Shown here piece by piece: positions 54,474-62,994 of a stretch of DNA of 64,000 nt. Both the position numbers and the translations under genes were made by a program. This DNA is from Bacillota bacterium (GTDB lineage: Bacteria > Bacillota > Clostridia > Tissierellales > Tissierellaceae). The stretch is from NCBI GenBank assembly GCA_023388495.1, contig JAEWGC010000039.1, positions 124,001 to 188,000 on the forward strand, written 5' to 3'. The notes below the pieces were generated by a model. That model was not told where the DNA came from. It made no database searches and was given only the letters and a program-made list of their open reading frames with translations. The first letter of the stretch is position 1; each line of letters begins with the position of its first letter.

Positions 54474-54818
54474 TTGTTCTTTGTGCTAATTGGAATTTTA
54501 ATAGGAGCTGTAATAGGCTTTGTCTTACCTTATACCTATAATACCTCCTATTCACTATATATATCTGTAGCCATATTGGCTTGTTTAGACTCAGTGTTTG
54601 GTGGTGTAAGATCTAATCTTGAAAAAAACTTTAATATAAATATATTTATTTCAGGTTTTTTTGGGAACGCCGCTTTAGCAGCCTTTCTTGCCTATTTAGG
54701 TGACAGGTTGGGAGTTCCTTTATATTATGCAGCCATATTTACTTTTGGCGGGCGACTCTTTGAAAACTTTGCAAAAATTAGAAGGATTTTATTATTTAAA
54801 AGAAAAGAATCTAACTAA
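54474..54818 (+). CDS. sbp: Small basic protein (Sbp, DUF1290 family)
   Basis: About 114 residues with three to four membrane helices. LACLDSVFGGVRSNLEKNFNINIFISGFFGNAALAAFLAYLGDRLGVPLYYAAI is the conserved family core. It lies between DUF881 genes and ftsZ in many Firmicutes; function unknown. TTG 54474 is 8 bases past AGGAGAGGG, so it is preferred to the GTG at 54465. Confidence 0.85.
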   Translation: MFFVLIGILIGAVIGFVLPYTYNTSYSLYISVAILACLDSVFGGVRSNLEKNFNINIFISGFFGNAALAAFLAYLGDRLGVPLYYAAIFTFGGRLFENFAKIRRILLFKRKESN

Positions 54819-54879
54819 TGATGTATCAAAAACTATGTTAAATATAAGATTATCTACAATATGACAAGGGGGAAAAAGA

Positions 54880-55974
54880 ATGTTTGATTTTGATGTTGAT
54901 GTAGATCAATTTGCTAAGATAAAGGTTATTGGTGTTGGTGGTGGAGGTAATAATGCAGTAAATAGAATGGTTGAACATGGTGTTAGAGGTATTGATTTTA
55001 TAGCACTAAACACTGATAGACAAGCCCTATATTCTTCAAAGGCAGAGGTTAAACTTCAACTAGGTGAAAAGCTAACTAGGGGATTAGGTGCAGGTGCCAA
55101 TCCAGATATTGGAGCTAAGGCTGCAGAAGAAAATAGAAATGATATTATGGAAGCTATTAAAGGGGCAGATATGATATTTATTACTGCAGGAATGGGTGGG
55201 GGAACAGGTACTGGAGCAGCGCCTGTTGTGGCAGAGATAGCTAAGGAATTAGGCATTCTTACAGTAGGAGTAGTTACAAAACCATTTTCATTTGAAGGAC
55301 CTAGAAGATTAAAACATGCTGAGCAGGGAATAGAAGAATTAAAAACTAAGGTAGATACTTTAGTTACAATACCAAATGATAGACTACTTCAGGTATCAGA
55401 TAAAAAGACCACCATGGTTGAAGCGTTCATGATGGCAGATGAGGTACTTAAACAAGGTATCCAAGGGATATCAGATCTAATAGCAGTTCCAAACCTTATA
55501 AACTTAGACTTTGCAGACGTTAAAACAATAATGCATGATAAGGGTATTGCCCATATGGGAATTGGTAGAGCTGCAGGAGACAATAGAGCTACAGAGGCTG
55601 CAAAGCAAGCAATTAAATCACCTCTATTAGAAACTTCTATTGAAGGTGCAAAATCTGTATTATTAAATATTACAGGTGGAGATGATTTAGGTATATTTGA
55701 AGTTAATGAGGCTGCAGATTTGATCCGTGCATCTGTAGATAAGGATGCGAATATAATATTTGGTGCAGGTATAGATGAAAGCTTAAAAGATGAAATCAAA
55801 ATAACTGTTATTGCAACAGGATTTGACAGTTTAGCTAAAGATAATAATATTATAAAATCAGGAATAAATAATATTAATATAAATAAATCTAGTGAAGGTG
55901 AGGCAGCGACTACAGTTGATGAAGGAGAACTAGATATTCCAATTTTCCTTAGAAGAAGAGATAGAAAAGAATAA
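54880..55974 (+). CDS. ftsZ: Cell division protein FtsZ
   Basis: A 364-residue tubulin homologue that forms the division ring. VIGVGGGGNNAVNRM, the GTP signature GMGGGTGTGAAPVVAEIAKELG, the T7-loop region NLINLDFADVKTIM, and the C-terminal tail peptide LDIPIFLRRR, which binds partners such as FtsA, SepF and ZapA, are all present. ftsA is missing upstream, so membrane tethering presumably relies on SepF or a distant ftsA. A strong terminator follows. Confidence 0.97.
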   Translation: MFDFDVDVDQFAKIKVIGVGGGGNNAVNRMVEHGVRGIDFIALNTDRQALYSSKAEVKLQLGEKLTRGLGAGANPDIGAKAAEENRNDIMEAIKGADMIFITAGMGGGTGTGAAPVVAEIAKELGILTVGVVTKPFSFEGPRRLKHAEQGIEELKTKVDTLVTIPNDRLLQVSDKKTTMVEAFMMADEVLKQGIQGISDLIAVPNLINLDFADVKTIMHDKGIAHMGIGRAAGDNRATEAAKQAIKSPLLETSIEGAKSVLLNITGGDDLGIFEVNEAADLIRASVDKDANIIFGAGIDESLKDEIKITVIATGFDSLAKDNNIIKSGINNININKSSEGEAATTVDEGELDIPIFLRRRDRKE

Positions 55975-55987
55975 TATTAAAAATCAA

Positions 55988-56022
55988 GAAAAACGTATCT
56001 TATTGACGAGATACGTTTTTTT
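55988..56022 (+). terminator. Rho-independent terminator after ftsZ
   Basis: AAAACGTATCT pairs with AGATACGTTTT around TATTGACG, followed by a T run. It ends the division block before the sporulation genes. Confidence 0.85.
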
Positions 56023-56036
56023 ATTTCATCTATAAA

Positions 56037-56069
56037 ATGACAAAATTTTTACATTTAATGTCCTATAAT
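56037..56069 (+). promoter_or_regulatory. Spo0A-activated type promoter of spoIIGA-sigE (candidate)
   Basis: ATGACA (56037-56042) and TATAAT (56064-56069) are 21 bases apart, too far for ordinary sigma-A use but like the B. subtilis spoIIG promoter (22-base spacing), which needs Spo0A~P. TGACAAA at 56038-56044 differs from the Spo0A box TGNCGAA at one base. Confidence 0.45.
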
Positions 56070-56108
56070 CTTTATTAGGGAATAAAATAAATCAAAGGAG
56101 GTATTCCT

Positions 56109-57026
56109 TTGTACATAATAGCAGAATATTTATTTATTGAAAATTTTATTATAAATTATGTCTTACTGCAAAGTACGAGGGTAATTACTAGGACAAAGGC
56201 AAGAAATGGTAGGATTATTATTATTGCAGCTATAACCGCTTTATATCCCTTTGTTATATTTTTCCCTTCCTTAAGCTTCCTTACAAGTTTTTATATGAAA
56301 ATGATTATATCTTTTATAATAATAAAACTAGCATATAATTCTACATCTTTAGTTTTATATTTAAAGCAGATATCTACATTTTATGTTGTATCATTTATAT
56401 TTGCTGGAGCAAGTATTGGAGTCTATTATTTTACCAAGGATTATTATAATCTAATTTTTAATCTTGATTATACAAGAGGAAGATTTCCTATAAAGTATGT
56501 AATCTTAGGAGTAGTATTAGGGGGAATAATGATTAAGGATATGGTTCATTATTATCAGGAAAAATTATCCAAGGAAAAAGAGTTGTTAAATGCAACAGTC
56601 TATTTAAATAACCAGAGTACATCTTTTATTGCATTAACTGATACCGGAAATTCATTAATAGAGCCATTATCTAAATTACCGGTTTTTGTTGTTGAATATA
56701 AAGTTATAAATAATCTATTGCCTCAATCAATAAAAGAAGTTTTTGAAAATAATAAGGAAGATGATTTTGTAGCCCTTGAAAAAGCTATGGAATCCTTAAA
56801 GGAAGAAATTGTAATTAGGCTTATCCCATTTAAATCCGTTGGTTCAAAGAATGGAATTTTAATAGGATTCAAACCGGATTATATAACAATTTCTGAAGGG
56901 GATATTAAAACAACATATGATGATTTGTTAATAGGTATATTTAATGATAGGCTTTCTGTTGATGATCAATATAATGGTTTATTAAACCTAAGTGTATTAA
57001 ATAGGGGGGATTTAAGTGTTAATTAA
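56109..57026 (+). CDS. spoIIGA: Sigma-E processing peptidase SpoIIGA
   Basis: A 305-residue protein with five N-terminal membrane helices and a C-terminal aspartic protease domain. ALTDTGNSLIEPLSKLPV carries the catalytic Asp178. In the mother cell it removes the pro-sequence from SigE after a forespore signal (SpoIIR). TTG start after AAAGGAGG. The end overlaps sigE by 11 bases, so the protease and its substrate are made together. Confidence 0.95.
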   Translation: MYIIAEYLFIENFIINYVLLQSTRVITRTKARNGRIIIIAAITALYPFVIFFPSLSFLTSFYMKMIISFIIIKLAYNSTSLVLYLKQISTFYVVSFIFAGASIGVYYFTKDYYNLIFNLDYTRGRFPIKYVILGVVLGGIMIKDMVHYYQEKLSKEKELLNATVYLNNQSTSFIALTDTGNSLIEPLSKLPVFVVEYKVINNLLPQSIKEVFENNKEDDFVALEKAMESLKEEIVIRLIPFKSVGSKNGILIGFKPDYITISEGDIKTTYDDLLIGIFNDRLSVDDQYNGLLNLSVLNRGDLSVN

Positions 57027-57753
57027 AGTTAAAATGGAATTAAAAAAAGTAAAAATGAAATTACATAGGTTATTATATAAGATATTGGGGAAGTTAAATC
57101 TCAATAAGGGGATTTATTATATAGGGAGTGGTGAAGTATTACCTCCGCCACTGAAGCCAGAAGAGGAAGAATATTATTTATCACAACTTAAAGTAGACGA
57201 AAATGTAAAGGGAATTCTTATTGAAAGAAATTTAAGACTTGTAGTATATATAGCAAGAAAGTTTGAAAATACAAAAATATCTATAGAAGATCTTATTTCC
57301 ATTGGGACAATAGGGTTAATTAAAGCCGTAAATACCTTTGATACAGATAAAAATATAAAATTAGCCACATATGCATCTAAATGTATAGAGAATGAGATAT
57401 TGATGTATTTAAGGAGAACAAGCAAAATGAAGTCGGAGATATCCTTAGATGAACCTTTAAATATTGATTGGGATGGAAATGAACTTTTATTATCTGATAT
57501 TCTTGGCACAGAGGGAGATGTAATATTTAAAGATATCGAAATGGAAGTAGATAAAACACTTTTAAAACATGCAATAGATAGGCTATCTAGCAGAGAAAAG
57601 ACTATAATAGAGATGAGGTTTGGACTTTATAATGGAAAGGAGAAGACCCAAAAGGAAGTAGCTGATTTACTAGGTATTTCTCAATCCTATATATCAAGAT
57701 TAGAAAAGAGAATAATTAAAAGGCTTAGGAAAGAAATGGTAAAATTAATGTAA
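57016..57753 (+). CDS. sigE: Mother-cell sigma factor SigE (pro-form)
   Basis: A 245-residue sigma factor. An N-terminal pro-sequence with many Lys and hydrophobic residues (about the first 25-30 residues) precedes region 2 (ISIEDLISIGTIGLIKAVNTFD, LATYASKCIENEILMYLRR) and region 4 (EKTQKEVADLLGISQSYISRLEKRI). SpoIIGA upstream supports the identity. The GTG start follows GGGGGGA inside the end of spoIIGA. Confidence 0.95.
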   Translation: MLIKVKMELKKVKMKLHRLLYKILGKLNLNKGIYYIGSGEVLPPPLKPEEEEYYLSQLKVDENVKGILIERNLRLVVYIARKFENTKISIEDLISIGTIGLIKAVNTFDTDKNIKLATYASKCIENEILMYLRRTSKMKSEISLDEPLNIDWDGNELLLSDILGTEGDVIFKDIEMEVDKTLLKHAIDRLSSREKTIIEMRFGLYNGKEKTQKEVADLLGISQSYISRLEKRIIKRLRKEMVKLM

Positions 57754-57759
57754 TTTGGT

Positions 57760-57812
57760 TTGCCTCTAATATTATTTATTGAATAAAAATAATATTAGGG
57801 GCAATAATTTTA
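57760..57812 (+). terminator. Terminator-like hairpin between sigE and sigG
   Basis: TTGCCTCTAATATTATTT pairs with AAATAATATTAGGGGCAA around a short loop, followed by TAATTTT. The stem is long; the T run is interrupted. Confidence 0.6.
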
Positions 57813-57831
57813 TACGAAAGGGGCAATACAG
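57802..57831 (+). promoter_or_regulatory. Sigma-F-like promoter of sigG (candidate, weak)
   Basis: CAATA at 57802-57806, then 15 bases, then GGCAATACAG at 57822-57831, which fits the sigma-F -10 pattern GGNRANAHTR at 9 of 10 positions; the -35 (GYATA) matches only 3 of 5. sigG is sigma-F dependent in B. subtilis. Confidence 0.3.
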
Positions 57832-57850
57832 CATGAAAGGATGAAAATAA

Positions 57851-58624
57851 ATGCATATATCTAAAGTTGAGATATGTGGAGTAAATACTTCAAAACTTCC
57901 AGTACTTACTAATGAAGAAATGCAAAAACTATTTATTAAAATAAAAGCGGGAGATTTAAAGGCGAGGGAAGAATTTATTCAAGGGAATTTAAGATTGGTT
58001 TTAAGTATTATTCAGAGATTTAATAGAAGAGGAGAACATGTTGACGATCTATTCCAGGTAGGCTGTATTGGCTTGATAAAGGCAATTGACAATTTTGATT
58101 TAAGCCAAAACGTACGTTTTTCTACCTATGCTGTACCTATGATTATAGGGGAGATAAGAAGATATTTAAGAGATAATAATTCAATTAGAGTATCTAGATC
58201 CCTCAGAGACATAGCCTATAAGGCTTTAAATGCAAGAGAACAATTAATCAATAAGAACTCTAAAGAGCCGACTATATATGAAATAGCAGAGGAACTAGGG
58301 CTACCAAAAGAGGATGTGGTTTTTGCTCTAGAAGCAATACAGGAACCAGTATCTTTATTTGAGCCAATATTTCACGATAGTGGTGATGCTATATTTGTTA
58401 TGGATCAAGTTAAAGATGAAAAGGCTGAAGATGAAATATGGCTAAGGGAAATAGCCCTTAGAGAGGCAATGGGAAAATTAAATAATAGAGAAAAACAAAT
58501 TTTAAGTCTAAGATTTTATGAAGGTAAGACCCAAATGGAGGTTGCAGAAGAAATAGGCATTTCTCAAGCACAAGTATCTAGACTTGAAAAAAATGCTTTA
58601 AGACAAATGAGAAAATATGTTTAA
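57851..58624 (+). CDS. sigG: Late forespore sigma factor SigG
   Basis: A 257-residue sigma-70 protein. The beginning SKVEICGVNTSKLPVLTNEEM is characteristic of SigG, and DLFQVGCIGLIKAIDNFD, RFSTYAVPMIIGEIRRYLRDN and region 4 KTQMEVAEEIGISQAQVSRLEK follow. It drives spoVA and spore-coat-facing forespore genes such as the operon at 5.7-8.7 kb. Downstream of sigE as in Bacillus. Confidence 0.95.
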   Translation: MHISKVEICGVNTSKLPVLTNEEMQKLFIKIKAGDLKAREEFIQGNLRLVLSIIQRFNRRGEHVDDLFQVGCIGLIKAIDNFDLSQNVRFSTYAVPMIIGEIRRYLRDNNSIRVSRSLRDIAYKALNAREQLINKNSKEPTIYEIAEELGLPKEDVVFALEAIQEPVSLFEPIFHDSGDAIFVMDQVKDEKAEDEIWLREIALREAMGKLNNREKQILSLRFYEGKTQMEVAEEIGISQAQVSRLEKNALRQMRKYV

Positions 58625-58640
58625 ACACTAAATTCTAGTC

Positions 58641-58684
58641 ATATTTACCCTTTATTATGTTTATACATAATAAAGGGTAAATAT
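58641..58684. other. Perfect 19-bp inverted repeat between sigG and ylmC
   Basis: The arm at 58641-58659 (ATATTTACCCTTTATTATG) is exactly repeated in reverse complement at 58666-58684, with a 6-base loop TTTATA. No T run follows on the plus strand, so it is not a standard terminator. Spacing to the ylmC start is 18 bases, so the stem ends near its ribosome-binding site. Confidence 0.6.
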
Positions 58685-58702
58685 TTAGAAAGAGGTGGAA
58701 TT

Positions 58703-58951
58703 ATGTTAAAATTATCGGAAATAAGAGAAAAAGAAATAATAAATATAAATAACGGTGAAAGAATGGGTTATGTTGATGATTTTGAATTTAATCTTCAAGA
58801 GGGTCGTATTGATGCCCTAATAATAATGGGAGTAGGAAAAGTATTAGGTCTATTTGGTAAAAATTCAGAAATAGTTATTGAGTGGAAAGACATTGTAAAA
58901 ATAGGAACCGACACTATTTTAGTAGACTACAATAATGAAATATCTAGTTAG
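58703..58951 (+). CDS. YlmC/YmxH family PRC-barrel sporulation protein
   Basis: An 82-residue protein with one PRC-barrel domain: REKEIININNGERMGYVDDFEFNLQEGRIDALII and WKDIVKIGTDTILVD. This is the YlmC/YmxH family, found beside sigG or in spore-formers; deletion phenotypes are mild and function is unclear. AAGAGGTGG precedes the ATG, and a 19-bp perfect hairpin lies just upstream. Confidence 0.85.
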   Translation: MLKLSEIREKEIININNGERMGYVDDFEFNLQEGRIDALIIMGVGKVLGLFGKNSEIVIEWKDIVKIGTDTILVDYNNEISS

Positions 58952-59009
58952 ACATTTTATATTTCTTATACTATAATAAAATTGTAAGATAATTAGAAGA
59001 GGTGAAAAT

Positions 59010-59480
59010 ATGAAATGTCCATTTTGTTCATACTTTGAATCAAAGGTCGTAGATTCTAGACCTACCGATGAAGGACAAGCAATCCGTAGAAGGCGCGAAT
59101 GTATAAAATGTGGCAAAAGATTTACCACATATGAAAAGATAGAAGAAGTGCCTCTTATCGTAGTAAAAAAAGATGGGACTAGGGAATCATACGATAGAAA
59201 TAAGCTACTAAATGGTATAATTAAATCCTGTGAAAAAAGGCCTGTTTCTATAGATACAATTGAAAATATCGTCGATGAAATTGAGAAAAATTTATATAAT
59301 TCTCTGCAGAAAGAAATAAGGTCTGAGGAAATTGGAGAAATGGTTATGAATAAATTAAAAGATATCGATGAAGTATCTTATGTAAGATTTGCTTCTGTCT
59401 ATAGGCAATTCAAAGATTTAAATTCATTTATGGAAGAATTGAAAAAAATATTAGATGAAGGAAATAAGGTTAGGAGATAA
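59010..59480 (+). CDS. nrdR: Transcriptional repressor NrdR
   Basis: A 156-residue repressor of ribonucleotide reductase genes. The N-terminal zinc ribbon uses CPFC and CIKC, with DSRPTDEGQAIRRRRE in between, and the ATP-cone domain (LIVVKKDGTRESYDRNKLLNGIIKSCEKRPV) senses dATP. No nrd gene is in the window. It lies two bases before pgeF, so they probably share a transcript. Confidence 0.95.
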   Translation: MKCPFCSYFESKVVDSRPTDEGQAIRRRRECIKCGKRFTTYEKIEEVPLIVVKKDGTRESYDRNKLLNGIIKSCEKRPVSIDTIENIVDEIEKNLYNSLQKEIRSEEIGEMVMNKLKDIDEVSYVRFASVYRQFKDLNSFMEELKKILDEGNKVRR

Positions 59481-59482
59481 TA

Positions 59483-60220
59483 ATGGGTGTTATAGAGAGC
59501 TATAAAAACAATATATTATATTATCAAATAGAAGGTTTTGGTGCTGATAAAAAGATGAATCATCTTTTTTCAACGAGGTTAGGCTGGGAGCAAGATAAAA
59601 TATTTGATAATTTATCGGAAGTCCTAGATATACCTGAAGAGAAAATCTATAGGACAAAACAAGTTCATGGGACAGATGTGCTCATTATAGAGGATCAGGA
59701 TAACATGGAAGTAAGTCCTTTAGAAAGAGATGGACTTATAACAAATAAAAAGGGCATAGCACTTGCTACCTATCATGCAGATTGTGTACCTATATATTTT
59801 TATGATAGTGTGAAGGAAGTAATAGCCTTAGCTCATGCTGGCTGGAAAGGAACATTAAATAATATTAGTGAAAAAATAATAGAAAATATGGTTGAGAATT
59901 TTCATTGTAATATAAAAGACATTTTAGTAGCAATAGGTCCTTCTATTGGCTCTTGTTGTTATGAAATAGGGTATGATGTAGAAAAACTATTTAAAGAAAA
60001 ATATCCAAGCTATCAAAACATAATAATTAATAAAGATGATAAAATATATTTAGATCTTTGGGAGGTAAATAGAAGAAATCTAATAAATTTAGGGATATCA
60101 GAAATAAATATTTTGGAAAGCAAGTTTTGTACCGCATGTAATATAGATAAACTATATTCTTACAGAAAAGAAAAAGGTACAAAGAACAGAATGATTGCAG
60201 CTATAACCTTAAACAAGTAA
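59483..60220 (+). CDS. pgeF: Peptidoglycan editing factor PgeF (YlmD, laccase-domain)
   Basis: A 245-residue protein of the YfiH/DUF152 family. KTKQVHGTDVL-like RTKQVHGTDVL, the metal/nucleoside site residues in ATYHADCVPI and AHAGWKGT, and IGPSIGSCCYEIG are present. In E. coli PgeF removes wrongly incorporated L-Ser from muropeptides; relatives act on adenosine. YlmD sits in the ylm region downstream of sigG in Bacillus, consistent with the cluster here. Confidence 0.9.
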   Translation: MGVIESYKNNILYYQIEGFGADKKMNHLFSTRLGWEQDKIFDNLSEVLDIPEEKIYRTKQVHGTDVLIIEDQDNMEVSPLERDGLITNKKGIALATYHADCVPIYFYDSVKEVIALAHAGWKGTLNNISEKIIENMVENFHCNIKDILVAIGPSIGSCCYEIGYDVEKLFKEKYPSYQNIIINKDDKIYLDLWEVNRRNLINLGISEINILESKFCTACNIDKLYSYRKEKGTKNRMIAAITLNK

Positions 60221-60234
60221 TTAAGGATGATATT

Positions 60235-61647
60235 ATGAGAAAAGTAGACTTAAACAAAATCATAATGCAAAATATTTTGCATCATGCAGATATTGGGATT
60301 CATGTAATAGATAATGAGAGACGAACTGTTATCTATAATAAAGTTATGGCGCAGCTAGAAGGGCTAGACACTAGCCAGGTAATTGAAAAGGATATACTAG
60401 ACATTTTTCCTAGTTTAAATGAGGAAACATCTACCTTAATAAAGGTTCTTCATACCGGAGAAGCCATTTTAAATAGTACTCAATCCTACTTAAATTTTAA
60501 GGGACAAAGAATAACTACTATAAACTCAACGATTCCTCTTTATGCTGATGAAAGAATAATCGGAGCCTTAGAAATAGCCAATAACATAACTCATATTAAA
60601 AACTTATCAGATCAATTGATAGAATTACAAAATGAATTGTCATCTGCAAAATCTTCTAAAAAAAATCTTAAGGCTAAGATAAAGAGATATAATTTTGATG
60701 ATATTATAGGCGAAGATCCCTCTATGTATTTAGCCAAGAAGATAGCTAAGAAGGCTAGCGATTCAAGTTCATCTGTACTTATATATGGTGATACAGGGAC
60801 TGGTAAGGAGCTATTCGCCCAAAGCATACATTATGGAGGCGTGAGGGCCAGTAAGCCATTTATAGCACAAAACTGTGCTGCTATTCCAGAAGCATTACTA
60901 GAAGGGATATTATTTGGAACTGATAAAGGAGGCTTTACGGGAGCGGTTGAAAGAGAAGGTATTTTTGAACAGGCAAATGGAGGAACATTGATGTTAGATG
61001 AGATTAACTCCATGTCCTTACCACTACAGGCTAAGCTTCTTAGGGTACTTCAGGAAGGATATATAAGACGAGTAGGAGGAACAAAGGATATACCTGTTGA
61101 TGTACGAATAATAGCTACTACAAATGAGGAGCCTTCAGAAAGTTTAAAAAACGGAACCATCAGGAAGGATTTATATTATAGATTAAATGTTATTTTTATC
61201 CAAATTCCTCCTTTAAGGGAAAGGAAAAAAGATATTCTAATATTATCAAATCATTTTATAAATAAATATAATCTTCTTTTAGACAAAAAAGTAGAAAAAG
61301 TCTCTGAAGAAGTGTTAAATTCATTTATGGAATATGCTTGGCCTGGTAACGTTAGAGAATTAGGCAATGTTATAGAGGGAGCAATGAATATAGTAGGTGA
61401 TGATGAAAAGATACTTAGAAGAGAAGACTTTATTTCGTCTATCTATATAATGCAGGACAAGCCATTGAAAAATGCGGCTATTTTTGAAGCGAAAAACAAA
61501 CCATTACCTAATATTTTAGAAGATATAGAAAAAGAAATTATAATCAATGCCTTAAATAATAATCAAAAAAATATATCTAAAGCTGCAGAAGAACTGGGAA
61601 TAAAGAGGCAGACATTGCAACATAAACTGAAGAAGTATAAAATTTAG
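60235..61647 (+). CDS. Sigma-54-dependent activator, PAS-AAA+-Fis
   Basis: A 470-residue enhancer-binding protein. A PAS domain (about 10-125, HHADIGIHVIDNERRTVIYNKVMAQLEG) may sense a ligand, a short coiled coil follows, then the AAA+ domain with Walker A GDTGTGKE (about 185), the sigma-54 contact loop as GGFTGA (about 232-237, canonical GAFTGA) and LMLDEIN. A Fis-type HTH ends the protein (NNQKNISKAAEELGIKRQTLQHKLKKY). It resembles RocR-type regulators of amino-acid catabolism and should activate the -24/-12 promoter 146 bases downstream that drives ord. Confidence 0.93.
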   Translation: MRKVDLNKIIMQNILHHADIGIHVIDNERRTVIYNKVMAQLEGLDTSQVIEKDILDIFPSLNEETSTLIKVLHTGEAILNSTQSYLNFKGQRITTINSTIPLYADERIIGALEIANNITHIKNLSDQLIELQNELSSAKSSKKNLKAKIKRYNFDDIIGEDPSMYLAKKIAKKASDSSSSVLIYGDTGTGKELFAQSIHYGGVRASKPFIAQNCAAIPEALLEGILFGTDKGGFTGAVEREGIFEQANGGTLMLDEINSMSLPLQAKLLRVLQEGYIRRVGGTKDIPVDVRIIATTNEEPSESLKNGTIRKDLYYRLNVIFIQIPPLRERKKDILILSNHFINKYNLLLDKKVEKVSEEVLNSFMEYAWPGNVRELGNVIEGAMNIVGDDEKILRREDFISSIYIMQDKPLKNAAIFEAKNKPLPNILEDIEKEIIINALNNNQKNISKAAEELGIKRQTLQHKLKKYKI

Positions 61648-61692
61648 CGCAATAATATTTGCAGTGGCATGCAAATATTATTGCGCTTTTTA
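61646..61692 (+). terminator. Rho-independent terminator
   Basis: AGCGCAATAATATTTGC pairs perfectly (17 bp) with GCAAATATTATTGCGCT around eight bases, followed by TTTT. It ends the activator gene. Confidence 0.9.
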
Positions 61693-61792
61693 TATATTTA
61701 AAATTCTAAATTGTTGGAAAATATTTATGAATATTGTGAAGGAAGCTCCATAAATAGCCAATTTATTATAAAAACCAATATTTGACATAAGG

Positions 61793-61809
61793 TTGGCAAG
61801 AATATTGCA
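61793..61809 (+). promoter_or_regulatory. Sigma-54 (-24/-12) promoter of the ornithine operon
   Basis: TTGGCAAGAATATTGCA has GG at 61795-61796 and GC at 61807-61808 with exactly ten bases between, the invariant spacing of sigma-54 promoters. An imperfect palindrome AATATTTATGAATATT at 61720-61735 might be an activator site. Confidence 0.85.
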
Positions 61810-61875
61810 TATATAACATTAAGTAACAACAATACTATGTATGCGATAAATAAAAATAATAGGGAGGTTTATTTT

Positions 61876-62925
61876 ATGAGAAAAGAAAACGTAAAAGTTA
61901 TTGTATGGGGCTTAGGATCAATGGGTAAAGGTATTGCTGAAATGCTACTAAACAAAAAAGGTGTAGAAATAGTTGGAGCAGTTGTAAGAGGAGATAAAAT
62001 AGGCAAATCCATGTATGATTTCTTAGACATAGAAAGAGGAAATAGGAAAGATTTACTTACAGGTTCATATGAAGATGTAATTAAAGAAGGAGTTGCAGAT
62101 ATAGTTGTTATCGCTACTGATTCTTTTACAAGAGATTCTTTTGATAAGATGAAATACTGTTTGACAAGGAAAATCAATGTAGTATCTACTGCTGAAGAAA
62201 TGGCATATCCACAAGCACAAGAGCCAGAACTAGCTAAAGAATTAGATAGAATAGCTAAAGAAAATGGAGTTACTGTATTAGGTACTGGTATTAATCCAGG
62301 ACTTATTATGGACTTATTAGTAATTACACTTACTGGAGCATGTATAGATGTAGAAAGCATTAAGGCTGAGAGAATCAATAACCTTTCACCATTTGGACCA
62401 GCTGTAATGCATGGCCAAGGAGTAGGTATTACAGTAGATGAATTTAATAAAAGAGTAGCAGAAAACAATTTAGCTGGACACGTAGGATTCCCAGAATCAA
62501 TTACTATGATAGCAGATGCTATAGGATGGAAATTAAGTGATGAAATTAAATTAGATAGAGCACCAATTATTTCATCAGTATATAGAAAAGCTCCATATGC
62601 AGAAGTGCAACCAGGAGATGTAGCAGGATGTAACATGAAGGGCTTTGGCTATGTAGATGGTGAATTAAAAATTGAAATGCTTCACCCACAACAAGTAGAA
62701 CCACAATTAGAAGGAGGTACTACTGGAGATTATATAGATATTAAAGGTACACCGAATATTAGCATGAAGATTACTCCTGAAGTACCTGGTGGTATAGGGA
62801 CTATAGCTATGACAGTTAACATGATTCCAAATGTAATCAACGCAAGACCGGGCTTAAAGACAATGATAGATCTACCAGTTCCAAGAGCTATCATGGGAGA
62901 TATGAGAGAGCTTATAGAAGAGTAA
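61876..62925 (+). CDS. ord: 2,4-diaminopentanoate dehydrogenase
   Basis: A 349-residue NAD(P)-dependent dehydrogenase of the dihydrodipicolinate-reductase-like family. VIVWGLGSMGKGIAEMLL is the nucleotide-binding loop, with IATDSF, LGTGINPGLIMD and GPAVMHGQGVGITVDEFNKRVA following. In ornithine fermentation it converts 2,4-diaminopentanoate to 2-amino-4-oxopentanoate. ortA and ortB downstream confirm the pathway. ATG 61876 is taken because AGGGAGG lies at 61861-61867; an upstream in-frame ATG (61837) has no such site and lies close to the transcription start. Confidence 0.93.
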   Translation: MRKENVKVIVWGLGSMGKGIAEMLLNKKGVEIVGAVVRGDKIGKSMYDFLDIERGNRKDLLTGSYEDVIKEGVADIVVIATDSFTRDSFDKMKYCLTRKINVVSTAEEMAYPQAQEPELAKELDRIAKENGVTVLGTGINPGLIMDLLVITLTGACIDVESIKAERINNLSPFGPAVMHGQGVGITVDEFNKRVAENNLAGHVGFPESITMIADAIGWKLSDEIKLDRAPIISSVYRKAPYAEVQPGDVAGCNMKGFGYVDGELKIEMLHPQQVEPQLEGGTTGDYIDIKGTPNISMKITPEVPGGIGTIAMTVNMIPNVINARPGLKTMIDLPVPRAIMGDMRELIEE

Positions 62926-62948
62926 GACACGGGGACGTTTCTCCTGTC
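62926..62948. repeat. REP-like palindromic element (candidate)
   Basis: Directly after the ord stop, GACACGGGGACG and CTCCTGTC form an imperfect hairpin with four-base ends GACA/TGTC around a TTT-containing loop. It resembles the GGGGACGGTTCT-type repeats linked with IS200-like REP-associated transposases in Firmicutes. Locally G-rich, unlike the AT-rich surroundings. No transposase is in the window. Confidence 0.5.
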
Positions 62949-62994
62949 TTTTCTGTAAAACTAATAAAGATAGTAATTTATCATATAGAAGCTA

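Noticed and set aside
58641..58684. Rho-independent terminator after sigG
   Set aside because: The stem is perfect but no T run follows on the plus strand; listed as an unexplained inverted repeat instead.
61869..62636. Minus-strand ORF of 255 codons opposite ord
   Set aside because: Long only because the codon usage of ord leaves the opposite frame open; the composition (Ser, Ile, Pro rich) is not protein-like and the plus frame is a clear dehydrogenase.
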